This document shows, one piece after another, positions 1-6,853 of a stretch of 16,813 nt of DNA. A model generated the notes under the pieces. It had not been told where the DNA came from, did not search any database, and saw only the letters and a program-made list of their open reading frames with translations. The number at the start of each line of letters is the position of its first letter. The first letter of the stretch is position 1. The translations under genes and the position numbers were made by a program. The DNA is from Faucicola sp048551375 (GTDB lineage Bacteria; Pseudomonadota; Gammaproteobacteria; Pseudomonadales; Moraxellaceae), in the NCBI RefSeq assembly GCF_048551375.1, contig NZ_JBLYZJ010000023.1:1-16813 (forward strand), read 5' to 3'.

Positions 1-84
1 TATCCAATATCATTTGTCGGTAGTCGGTTGAGTATGCCATTTTATTATTGTAGCATTTTTAGGTTTCTTTAACTATAGATTGAG

Positions 85-420
85 TTAATTTGATTGGGAT
101 AGTTGAGATTGATAGCCAATATCTTGTTTTTGGTGGGTCAAAGGCTGATTGTCCACCTCAAACACTTGATGACATTTGCAACAATAAAAACTACGGCTAT
201 TGATAGGCTTACTAAAATTGGCTAAGGCAAGCCCAAAGATAGTGCCAAGAATCACCCCTACACTTTGTGGTAGGGATGTTTGTTTACACACACTCGCCCC
301 AACACTGGCTAACACCGCAGGGGATAGCAAGGTGGGTTCGAGTGATTGTGGGAAATTGGGATTAGCGGTTGTTACAGGAACAACATGATTGCTAAAGCAT
401 TTGGGGCAAAGTTGCGTCAT
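85..420 (-). CDS. Hypothetical zinc-ribbon protein with a hydrophobic middle, 111 aa
   Basis: I do not recognise this protein. It has two CxxC pairs, CPKC at residues 5-8 and CCKC at 80-83, which together could bind one zinc ion as a split zinc ribbon. Between them lie two hydrophobic, glycine/alanine-rich stretches (about 31-45 and 52-69) that could be short membrane helices or a glycine-zipper-like hairpin. The C-terminal tail is polar and glutamine-rich. The start is supported by a GGAGAAAG Shine-Dalgarno about 5-8 bases before ATG. Upstream lies the strong terminator hairpin at 452-483, which leaves little room for a promoter of its own. Transcription may therefore depend on readthrough from the 566-1480 gene, or the hairpin may act as an attenuator. 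It could be a host gene or part of the accessory block. Confidence is good that it is a gene and low for any function. Confidence 0.6.
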   Translation of the reverse strand: MTQLCPKCFSNHVVPVTTANPNFPQSLEPTLLSPAVLASVGASVCKQTSLPQSVGVILGTIFGLALANFSKPINSRSFYCCKCHQVFEVDNQPLTHQKQDIGYQSQLSQSN

Positions 421-451
421 GTTCTTTCTCCATTGATGAATTTTAGGGCAT

Positions 452-483
452 AAAAAAGGTCTGTCATTTGCATGACAGACCTT
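452..483 (-). terminator. Rho-independent terminator after the Gp2-like gene
   Basis: A perfect 12-bp inverted repeat (456-467 and 472-483) encloses a 4-base loop. On the minus strand it is followed by a run of six T (plus-strand A run at 452-457). It lies 80 bases past the stop codon of the 566-1480 gene and 30 bases before the start of the 85-420 gene. It may also terminate weakly in the plus direction, because CTTCTTT follows on that strand. Confidence 0.8.
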
Positions 484-565
484 CTTTGATTGACCATTAA
501 ATGAGATATCGTTAAAAGATAACGGTCATCTTTCACAGAAATACTATATATCTGAAGTTTTTTAC

Positions 566-1480
566 CTATGAAGCAATACCTCTCCGCCAACCAACATTGA
601 ATTGTCCTTTGCCAAAGGTACGCATGCCGTTTGGGCGAACCATTAAGAATTGTTCGGTTTTTTCAGGGTTGACAAGATAACTAGCGGTATCTAAAGCATT
701 TTTAACCTCAAGGCTATTTTGCCTATGAATCATACCAATCCCTAATCTACCAGTATTTTGAAAATATTGTTTGTGTTCAGTAGTATTACAATTAAAAAAC
801 TTTCCTGTTTGGCTAGTTATTTGTGTCCATGCTTCCCCAACGGATTGTGCAAGATAATAATCATTTTGATGTTTAGCACCATCATAAATAAGCAACAAAT
901 GACAATGATAACCTCCTTCTACCCCTTGCTCTAAAGCCCAAGCATAACCTTGTAAATTCTTGAAGCAGGTATCCCCATTGCTGATACGTTGCTTTAATAA
1001 ACTAAAATGAGCATAGAAATCATCAATATTTATCGAAATTGGATAACTTGTTTTGTAGCTTAAATCAATCCGAATAAATAATAATCTTGCGTAATGACAT
1101 ATTAGACTGTCAATGTATGAAGTTAAAGATAATCTATTGTTGACCTCTTGCCTTTGTAGTTTTATGTTTTCTTTAACTATTTCTTCCCGATAAGGCATTA
1201 CAAACTGTCTAAGATTTTCTAGGTTGATGTAACCGATACGGTCTATAGTTTGAGGAATAGATAAACACCATTCGATAAAAACACTGATGGTTTTTGCATG
1301 GGTTCTGAGGGATATTGTATTTTTGTTACTGTCTAAATATTTCAGAATAGCTAAATAAATTCCTTCCAAATTGGCAATGTGTAAATCTTGATAATCGACC
1401 AAACCAAGCACAGCCTTTACAAGTAAATTAACTTCGGAAAGTAACTTGCCTTCGTGAGTTAAGTGGGAATCGTAGTACAT
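566..1480 (-). CDS. Inovirus Gp2 / YagK-YfjJ family replication-initiator-like protein, 304 aa
   Basis: The C-terminal half matches what I know of the Inovirus Gp2 family (YagK/YfjJ C-terminal domain). These proteins occur in filamentous-phage-like and satellite elements and are thought to initiate rolling-circle replication. Visible signatures are GYHCHLLLIYDG with an H-x-H pair (H192, H194) like the metal-binding motif of HUH nucleases, then GRLGIGMIHRQ, then the family's basic tail RTFGKGQ followed by WRR near the C-terminus. The N-terminal half is helical and not recognised. ATG is preceded by AGGAGAG at good spacing. The gene is clearly more AT-rich than the housekeeping genes to the right, which suggests transfer. 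It diverges from the 1959-3053 gene and ends in a strong terminator. No coat, assembly or integrase genes are visible nearby, so it is a remnant, part of a satellite, or part of an island extending left. The family call is from motifs and was not checked by search. Confidence 0.75.
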   Translation of the reverse strand: MYYDSHLTHEGKLLSEVNLLVKAVLGLVDYQDLHIANLEGIYLAILKYLDSNKNTISLRTHAKTISVFIEWCLSIPQTIDRIGYINLENLRQFVMPYREEIVKENIKLQRQEVNNRLSLTSYIDSLICHYARLLFIRIDLSYKTSYPISINIDDFYAHFSLLKQRISNGDTCFKNLQGYAWALEQGVEGGYHCHLLLIYDGAKHQNDYYLAQSVGEAWTQITSQTGKFFNCNTTEHKQYFQNTGRLGIGMIHRQNSLEVKNALDTASYLVNPEKTEQFLMVRPNGMRTFGKGQFNVGWRRGIAS

Positions 1481-1958
1481 TTATACTCTCCTATTAAAAA
1501 TTAGTGATATCTCATAGGAAGTATCTAAATGGTATTTTTTTAAAGTTGAGTAACAATATATTATTTATTACCTATTTACATAATGTACTGATATCATGTA
1601 GATATAAGTTGAGTTTACTATTGCCTTATATGAAGTTTTATCTGATAGGCAACTTAATCAATCATGACATATATTTATTATATTAAAAACCCACTTAGTA
1701 GATTGTTGGCTTTTACGAAAAGCCTGTTATTTATAGTTGCTTGTTACAAGGATAAAACTATTACATGATACAAGATGAAGTTAATGAAAAAATAGTGAAA
1801 AAATCGAATTAATCCCAGATTTTATCTTGATAGCTGAAAAAAAATATGGTAGTAAATAGTGAGTGACCTTAGTACAATAAAATGAGTGGGACTTAATGGT
1901 AGTTTGTAAAATGCCTAGGTTGCTTCAATTGGTTTTTAATATAATAAGGGGCGTTATC
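1481..1958. other. AT-rich divergent intergenic region, possible origin or promoter region
   Basis: This 478-base gap separates two divergently transcribed accessory genes, so it must carry promoters for both. It is very AT-rich. It contains a hairpin with 7-bp arms at 1708-1724 (GGCTTTT/AAAAGCC, loop ACG). A 60-codon ORF at 1504-1686 has no convincing start signal and biased AT-rich composition, and I take it as chance. A short stretch at 1765-1859 reads as a protein-like sequence only if one frame change is allowed within an A run. A rolling-circle origin beside the Gp2-like gene would be expected here, but I cannot identify a nick site. Confidence 0.4.
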
Positions 1959-3053
1959 ATGGGGGTTGATTCTGTTGATAGGATTAAAAAAGAGCAAGCT
2001 AAAATCCAGAAACAACTTAATAAGTTTTCACTCAGAGAGTTGAAATGGGTGTTTAATAAGCTAAAAAAACATGATAAAAGTTTGGATGATAGAGAGGTGA
2101 GTAATTTTACAAAAAATGATTATATACATTTAATTAATTATTCTATAATTTTTTATCCACAATTCAGTCATGTTTGGTCTGATATTATGTTTAAGAAGCT
2201 TGAGTATCAGTTAAACGAAAGAGAGTTTGATTGGCTAAAAAAAGATACATTAGCAATAATATTTTTAATTGTACTTTTTAAAAGAAATGGTATAAAAATT
2301 GATGAAGCGATAAATACATCAAGGCAAGCTTATGATATTTTAATAGATAAAATCGATAGGTTTGATTTTACATATATTAAGGATGTCTTAATAATTCATG
2401 GAGAATCTGAGAGACATTCGTCATTCAAAAAAACTTTTCTTGAGGCGATTAAAGTTAAATATTTTACCTTTAAGAGCGATATAAAATTTTTAGGCTGGTT
2501 GAAAAAAAACGATAAAAGATTTTTAGATTGGTTTGCAAAGTATAAACCTAGAACTGGGCTTCAGTTTAATCTTTTAAGCGATATTGAACCTTATGATGGT
2601 GAGTACCACTTAAAATATGCTCATAGTGTTATGTCTATTTGGGAGTTTTTGAATCAACCAACGACTTCGGAAGTATTAGGCAAGTATCAAGGTGTTTTGG
2701 TTGGTCAGAAAGGCTCTGTATCTATGGAGAGTATGCCCTTGAAGGATGAGTTTATTAAAAAAATAAGAAATGCTTGGAACACCCATAATAAGGCTTTAAG
2801 GAAAAAAGACAACCAAATAAAGTTAGATAGAAAAACGCTTAAAATGTTAGAGGAAATCTCAAAGCAACAAGATACACCAGTTAATGAGACGTTAAAGTCT
2901 TTGATTAAAGAGACTTATATTGGTTTGGGGTTAGATAAAACCAAAATGCCTAAAGCTAGGTTGAAGAGTAATACGCTTGATGAAGCGGAGGCAAATCGCC
3001 AAAATAGCAATCAAATTTGGGATAGTGAGGAGTATGTTAAAGGTACACTGTGA
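1959..3053 (+). CDS. Unknown 364-aa protein with C-terminal ribbon-helix-helix-like segment
   Basis: I do not recognise this protein. The first 270 residues are lysine-rich and helical, with many aromatic residues and no transmembrane segment or catalytic motif I can name. I found no tyrosine- or serine-recombinase signature. Residues about 286-325 start with a short strand (IKLD), then a helix (RKTLKMLEEISKQQ), then PVNETLKSLIKETYIGL. This is the pattern of a ribbon-helix-helix DNA-binding domain. I chose ATG 1959 because AAGGGG lies seven bases upstream. An ATG at 1896 would add 21 residues but has a weaker ribosome site. The gene is strongly AT-rich, diverges from the Gp2-like gene, and ends 62 bases before the 3' end of tRNA-Leu. 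A role in copy control, partition or regulation of the element is plausible but inferred only from the DNA-binding-like tail and the neighbour. Confidence 0.65.
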   Translation: MGVDSVDRIKKEQAKIQKQLNKFSLRELKWVFNKLKKHDKSLDDREVSNFTKNDYIHLINYSIIFYPQFSHVWSDIMFKKLEYQLNEREFDWLKKDTLAIIFLIVLFKRNGIKIDEAINTSRQAYDILIDKIDRFDFTYIKDVLIIHGESERHSSFKKTFLEAIKVKYFTFKSDIKFLGWLKKNDKRFLDWFAKYKPRTGLQFNLLSDIEPYDGEYHLKYAHSVMSIWEFLNQPTTSEVLGKYQGVLVGQKGSVSMESMPLKDEFIKKIRNAWNTHNKALRKKDNQIKLDRKTLKMLEEISKQQDTPVNETLKSLIKETYIGLGLDKTKMPKARLKSNTLDEAEANRQNSNQIWDSEEYVKGTL

Positions 3054-3115
3054 GGTACACTAATAAATCATATTTATAAATTTACCAATATTTTCAATAA
3101 CTTAATATATAAGTT

Positions 3116-3200
3116 TGGTGCGAATGGAGGGACTCGAACCCTCACACCTTACGGCACTACCACCTCAAGGTAGCGTGTCTACCAATTCCACCACAATCGC
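3116..3200 (-). tRNA. tRNA-Leu (anticodon GAG), CCA encoded
   Basis: On the minus strand the sequence starts GCGATTG and has the type II tRNA-Leu D-arm TGGTGGAATTGGTAGACACG. The anticodon stem-loop is CTACC-TTGAGGT-GGTAG with anticodon GAG. A long variable arm, a T-arm (GAGGG-TTCGAGT-CCCTC) and CATTCGC-A-CCA follow. The acceptor stem pairs at six of seven positions with a T:T opposition at the fifth. It lies downstream of secG in the same orientation, with no convincing terminator between them, so co-transcription is likely. Its 3' end faces the accessory block. Confidence 0.95.
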
Positions 3201-3328
3201 AAAAATACATGACCAAACACTTGGACAAGTCATTGAATTAGACGCAATATAATAGGGGAAGCCATACGATTTGGCAAGTGTTTTTTCTCAATCCACTGGC
3301 GACCGCTATTTTTTGACCAATGATGCAA

Positions 3329-3667
3329 TTAGTTGCTCGATTTTGGGGTCGCTGGCTGAGGGGCTGTCGGCGTTACAGGTGCAGAAACGCTTTTACTCTC
3401 TAAACCAGTGGTGTCTAAGCTATAGCTAGATTTGGCTTGTTGTTTGGCAAATACCGCTAATGTCATACTGGTGATGAAAAAAATGGCGGTCAACACAGCC
3501 GTGGTGCGTGTCAAAAAGTTGGCAGAGCCTGCCGCCCCAAATACCGTTGCCGAGCTACCTGCCCCAAAAGATGCCCCTGCGTCTGCCCCTTTACCATGTT
3601 GAATGAGAATCAACCCAATCATGGCGATTGCCACAATGATATGAATGGCTAAAACGGCTGTGTACAT
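3329..3667 (-). CDS. secG: Preprotein translocase subunit SecG, 112 aa
   Basis: SecG is the small third subunit of the SecYEG inner-membrane channel and helps SecA-driven translocation. The sequence shows the family layout. An N-terminal membrane helix at about 3-23 ends in IGLILIQHGKGADAGASFG, the hallmark SecG loop. A glycine/serine/alanine-rich cytoplasmic loop with SATVFGAAGSANFLTRTT follows, then a second helix at about 56-74. A proline/threonine/alanine-rich tail ends at residue 112, within the usual family length. ATG is preceded by GAGGG. It lies between tpiA upstream and tRNA-Leu downstream, the order seen in Pseudomonas and Acinetobacter. The 311-base gap from tpiA is unusually long and filled with repeats. 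Confidence 0.95.
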   Translation of the reverse strand: MYTAVLAIHIIVAIAMIGLILIQHGKGADAGASFGAGSSATVFGAAGSANFLTRTTAVLTAIFFITSMTLAVFAKQQAKSSYSLDTTGLESKSVSAPVTPTAPQPATPKSSN

Positions 3668-3693
3668 AGATACCCTCGATAATTGGACATGAT

Positions 3694-3717
3694 AACCGCC
3701 TATTATAGCGGTTTTTT
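3694..3717. promoter_or_regulatory. Hairpin upstream of secG with embedded TATAAT
   Basis: AACCGC (3694-3699) pairs with GCGGTT (3708-3713), followed by a T run on the plus strand, so it resembles a plus-strand terminator although no plus-strand gene ends here. On the minus strand the loop holds TATAAT (3702-3707), which could be the -10 box of secG, about 35 bases before its ATG. I see no good -35 hexamer. Whether it is a promoter, a terminator or both cannot be settled by reading. Confidence 0.35.
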
Positions 3718-3795
3718 ACGGATATTTTTAGCAAAATTGTTTAGATTTTTTGTAGTTTGCGATTATGGTGGTTCAAAATATAGTAAAAACTGAAT

Positions 3796-3901
3796 TATAG
3801 TGAACAAGGTCGTTCGTGGTGAGCTTGTCGAACCATAACGACCACCACCCTTCGACAGGCTCAGGGCGAGCGGTGTTCATTTTAATTTCGGATTAACTAT
3901 A
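3796..3901. repeat. Imperfect palindromic intergenic repeat bounded by TATAG/CTATA
   Basis: A 106-base element begins TATAGTGAAC and ends ATTAACTATA. Its centre is an imperfect inverted repeat: CGTTCGTGGTGAGCTTGTC near 3811 faces TTCGACAGGCTCAGGGCG near 3850, pairing over about 22 bases with a few mismatches. The motif TTCGACARGCTCA is common in dispersed palindromic repeats of many Proteobacteria. It lies in the tpiA-secG gap and could fold in the transcript, affecting termination or mRNA stability. The rest of the 3668-3978 gap holds the secG hairpin and the 3932-3954 repeat. Confidence 0.65.
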
Positions 3902-3931
3902 GTTGTTCCAATAAGAAATAAGGTGGGTGTT

Positions 3932-3954
3932 GTAGGGGCGTAATGCTTACGCCC
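3932..3954. repeat. 23-bp palindromic repeat core, copy 1
   Basis: The sequence starts GTAGGGGCGTAATGC and ends TTACGCCC. GGGCGTAA and TTACGCCC are perfect 8-base arms around TGC. An identical core is at 10494-10516, and related inverted cores are at 9723-9745 and 10538-10560. It lies 25 bases beyond the tpiA stop codon and may help end or stabilise the tpiA transcript, although no T run follows in the minus direction. Confidence 0.75.
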
Positions 3955-3978
3955 AAGATGACGAAATATTATTTTAAA

Positions 3979-4836
3979 TTATTTAGAGCCAAACGCATTA
4001 ATAATTTGATAAAAGCTCTCTGCATTCAGCGAAGCACCGCCTACCAATACACCACTAACATCAGGGTATTGGGCAAAGTCCTTGGCATTATCGGCTTTGA
4101 CACTACCGCCATATAAAATTGCAGTTTGTGCTAAATTGGGGTGATAGCTTGCCAGTTGTTGACGGATAAAGGCATGAATGTGCTGAACTTCGTCCGTGGT
4201 AGGGACTTTGCCTGTGCCAATCGCCCAAACAGGCTCGTAAGCGACCAGTAGTTGGGGTGCTTGATTAACGGATTGACTTAGTTGTTCAGTAAACTGCGAT
4301 AGCACGGCAAGTTGTTCTGCTAAGACGGTTTGGGTTTGTTGGGCTTCGTATTGGGCTTCAGTTTCTCCAATACAAAAAATGACTTTTAAACCTGCTTGTA
4401 AGGCACACTGGATTTTTTGGGCAAGGCAGTCGTTATCTTCCATAAAGTATTGACGGCGTTCAGAATGTCCGATGATAACCCATTCGACCCCAATATCCGC
4501 TAATTGTTGGGCTGATACTTCTCCGGTATACGCCCCTTTGTTGGCATCATAGGCACAGAGGTTTTGGCTGGCAACGCTGATGGCTGGCTGATATTGAGGC
4601 ATGTCGGTTGCCACCCAGTCTAGCACTTGTGGTAGGTGTAAAAAACTGGGGGCTAGTACGATTTGTTGATGACAGGTCGGCTCAGTTTGCAATTCAGTAG
4701 TTGATTGGGTTTTTAATAATAAGGCTGATAAGGCGTGTAGTAAGTCTTGGGCTTCTTTTGGGTGGGTTGGGTTCATTTTCCAGTTGGCGACAAGCCAAGC
4801 AGTTGGATAAGTGAGTAGGGTAGTTGGGTGGCTCAT
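3979..4836 (-). CDS. tpiA: Triose-phosphate isomerase, 285 aa
   Basis: The enzyme interconverts dihydroxyacetone phosphate and glyceraldehyde 3-phosphate in glycolysis and gluconeogenesis, in the cytoplasm. All active-site elements are present: NWKMN with the substrate lysine K20, the catalytic histidine H124 in IGHSERR, and the catalytic base E201 in YEPVWAIGTG, followed by the flexible loop 6 region and the phosphate-binding GGSVKADN. At 285 residues it is about 30 longer than the common 250. The extra length comes from a short N-terminal extension and a threonine/glutamine-rich insert at about 41-55 between helix 1 and strand 2. ATG has AAGG about nine bases upstream. It is divergent from pilB, with 254 bases between them, and is upstream of secG. 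Confidence 0.97.
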   Translation of the reverse strand: MSHPTTLLTYPTAWLVANWKMNPTHPKEAQDLLHALSALLLKTQSTTELQTEPTCHQQIVLAPSFLHLPQVLDWVATDMPQYQPAISVASQNLCAYDANKGAYTGEVSAQQLADIGVEWVIIGHSERRQYFMEDNDCLAQKIQCALQAGLKVIFCIGETEAQYEAQQTQTVLAEQLAVLSQFTEQLSQSVNQAPQLLVAYEPVWAIGTGKVPTTDEVQHIHAFIRQQLASYHPNLAQTAILYGGSVKADNAKDFAQYPDVSGVLVGGASLNAESFYQIINAFGSK

Positions 4837-4972
4837 GGCATCAACCTTTTGATTGGCGATAAATAGCGGATAAGGGGATTGAATATTTGGTGGTTATTAT
4901 ATAAGGTATTTGGCGTGGTTGCAGAAAATTTTTATCGTATAAGCCACAATTTTATCGAGATTATTTTGGTCA

Positions 4973-4999
4973 TTGCACGATAATGGTTTACACTATAAT
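4973..4999 (+). promoter_or_regulatory. Putative pilB promoter
   Basis: TATAAT at 4994-4999 is a perfect -10 box, with TTGCAC at 4973-4978 as a possible -35 at a short 15-base spacing. It lies about 90 bases before pilB, in the tpiA-pilB divergent gap, and faces the pil operon. The short spacer suggests a weak or activated promoter. Confidence 0.4.
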
Positions 5000-5090
5000 A
5001 TGATAGGTTATGTTAATATAACAACAAGTTTTATACCCTACAATAACATATGAATATATGATTGATAAAAATTGATAATAGGACGGTATT

Positions 5091-6800
5091 ATGTCTACCT
5101 CATTCCCCAATTTTGGTGGCATTGCGTTACGTTTGGTACAAGAGGGCTTGGTTGATGAAGCCACCATGCAAAAGGCATTGGAGCAGTCACAACAAGAACG
5201 GGCGAATTTAATTGCCTATTTGGTTGATAATAAAATGGCTCGCCCTGATGCCATCGCTTGGTTGATTGCACGAGAGTTTGGCGATCCACTCATTGATTTG
5301 GATTCCCTTAATTTAGAGTATATTCCAAAAACCGCCGTTGAAGAAAAAATCATTCGTGATTTTATGGTATTGCCAGTTTTTCAGCGTGGCAATCGCTTGT
5401 TTGTGGCGATGAGTGACCCTACACGTGCAGATGCACTGGATGCGTTGCGATTTGGCACACGCCTAGCAGTCGAAACCGTGGTGGCAGAACATCATAAAAT
5501 TAAAGCCACCATTGAAAAATTGTTTTCGGCTTCTAGTTTACAAGATTTTGGGGATTTTGATGGGTCAAGCTTTGATGATGAGGAGCAAGGTAAGGAAGCA
5601 GACAGTGGAGAAACCACGCTGGATTCGACCGATGATGCCCCTGTGGTCAAGTTTGTCAATAGTATGCTAATCAAAGCAATCACTATGGGAGCATCAGACT
5701 TACATTTTGAGCCGTATGAAAAATCCTACCGAGTCCGCTTTCGTATTGATGGGGTCTTACAAAAAATTGCTAACCCCCCTATGCAATTATCAGGCAAGAT
5801 TGCGGCCCGTCTGAAGGTGATGTCGCAAATGGATATTTCAGAACGCCGTGTACCCCAAGATGGTCGTATTAAACTAAAAATCTCCAAAGAGCGAGCCATT
5901 GATTTTCGTGTCAACTCTTGTCCTACTTTATTTGGTGAGAAATTGGTATTGCGTATTCTTGACCCTTCATCAGCCATGCTGGGGATTGATGCGTTGGGTT
6001 ATGAGCCAGACCAAAAAGCAATGTTTATGGAAGCTTTAGATAAACCTCAAGGCATGCTACTGATTACAGGACCGACAGGTTCTGGTAAAACCGTATCATT
6101 GTATACAGGGTTAAATATTTTAAATACCGTTGAAACTAATATCTCAACTGCAGAAGATCCTGTTGAGATTAACCTTGAAGGGATTAACCAAGTTAACGTT
6201 AATAATAAAGTGGGCTTGACCTTTTCCAGTGCCTTAAAAGCTTTCTTACGTCAAGACCCTGACATTGTGATGGTAGGGGAAATCCGTGACCTAGAAACGG
6301 CGGAAATTGCCATCAAGGCTGCCCAAACAGGTCACATGGTCTTATCGACCTTGCATACCAACTCAGCACCAGAAACCTTGACACGTCTGCGGAACATGGG
6401 GGTGGCTTCTTTTAACATTGCGACCTCCGTCAATTTGGTAATTGCCCAACGTTTGGCAAGACGACTCTGTAAAGCGTGTAAAAAACCCACTGATTTACCC
6501 AAACAAAGTTTACTTGAAATGGGCTTTACTGAAGAAGATTTAGCTAATCCTGACAATGTGATTTACGAACCTGTCGGTTGCTCAGAATGCCGTGAGGGTT
6601 ATAAAGGGCGAGTCGGTGTGTATGAAGTGATGAAAGTCACCCCAGAGATTTCTCGGATTATCATGGAAGATGGTAATGCGATTCAAATTAAAGATGCAGC
6701 CTTACAGCAAGGTTTTCGAGATTTACGCCGTTCAGGGATTATGAAAGTGTTACAAGGGTTGACCAGTGTTCAAGAAATGTACCGTGTTACCAGTGAGTAA
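5091..6800 (+). CDS. pilB: Type IV pilus assembly ATPase PilB, 569 aa
   Basis: PilB is the hexameric cytoplasmic ATPase that drives pilus extension. The N-terminal region (about 10-150) is the MshEN/GspE-N type domain. An acidic linker rich in D, E, S and G (about 150-185) follows, then the secretion ATPase core. The core shows Walker A GPTGSGKT at 327-334, the Walker B region with E397 in GEIRD, and the histidine box with H415 (TGHMVLSTLHTN) and H422. Two CxxC pairs (C460/C463 and C497/C500) form the zinc-binding tetracysteine typical of PilB and GspE and absent from the retraction ATPase PilT. ATG is preceded by AGGA. It is the first gene of pilB-pilC-pilD-coaE. In Moraxella and Neisseria the same protein is often called PilF. 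Confidence 0.97.
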   Translation: MSTSFPNFGGIALRLVQEGLVDEATMQKALEQSQQERANLIAYLVDNKMARPDAIAWLIAREFGDPLIDLDSLNLEYIPKTAVEEKIIRDFMVLPVFQRGNRLFVAMSDPTRADALDALRFGTRLAVETVVAEHHKIKATIEKLFSASSLQDFGDFDGSSFDDEEQGKEADSGETTLDSTDDAPVVKFVNSMLIKAITMGASDLHFEPYEKSYRVRFRIDGVLQKIANPPMQLSGKIAARLKVMSQMDISERRVPQDGRIKLKISKERAIDFRVNSCPTLFGEKLVLRILDPSSAMLGIDALGYEPDQKAMFMEALDKPQGMLLITGPTGSGKTVSLYTGLNILNTVETNISTAEDPVEINLEGINQVNVNNKVGLTFSSALKAFLRQDPDIVMVGEIRDLETAEIAIKAAQTGHMVLSTLHTNSAPETLTRLRNMGVASFNIATSVNLVIAQRLARRLCKACKKPTDLPKQSLLEMGFTEEDLANPDNVIYEPVGCSECREGYKGRVGVYEVMKVTPEISRIIMEDGNAIQIKDAALQQGFRDLRRSGIMKVLQGLTSVQEMYRVTSE

Positions 6801-6853
6801 CCGCTTATCAGATAATCATAACAGCAATAACAAAGTAATTTGAGGAAATAACG

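Noticed and set aside
1504..1686. 60-codon plus-strand ORF in the divergent gap
   Set aside because: It has no ribosome binding site, AT-driven composition and no recognisable motif, and it lies over the expected promoter region of the Gp2-like gene.
1896..1958. Longer start for the 1959-3053 gene
   Set aside because: The ATG at 1896 lacks a good ribosome site, while ATG 1959 has AAGGGG seven bases upstream. The longer form remains possible.
3054..3115. Left attachment site copy or terminator at the tRNA 3' end
   Set aside because: Only a weak AT-rich 6-bp inverted repeat (AACTTA/TAAGTT, 3099-3115) is present, and no second copy of the tRNA 3' sequence exists in the window.
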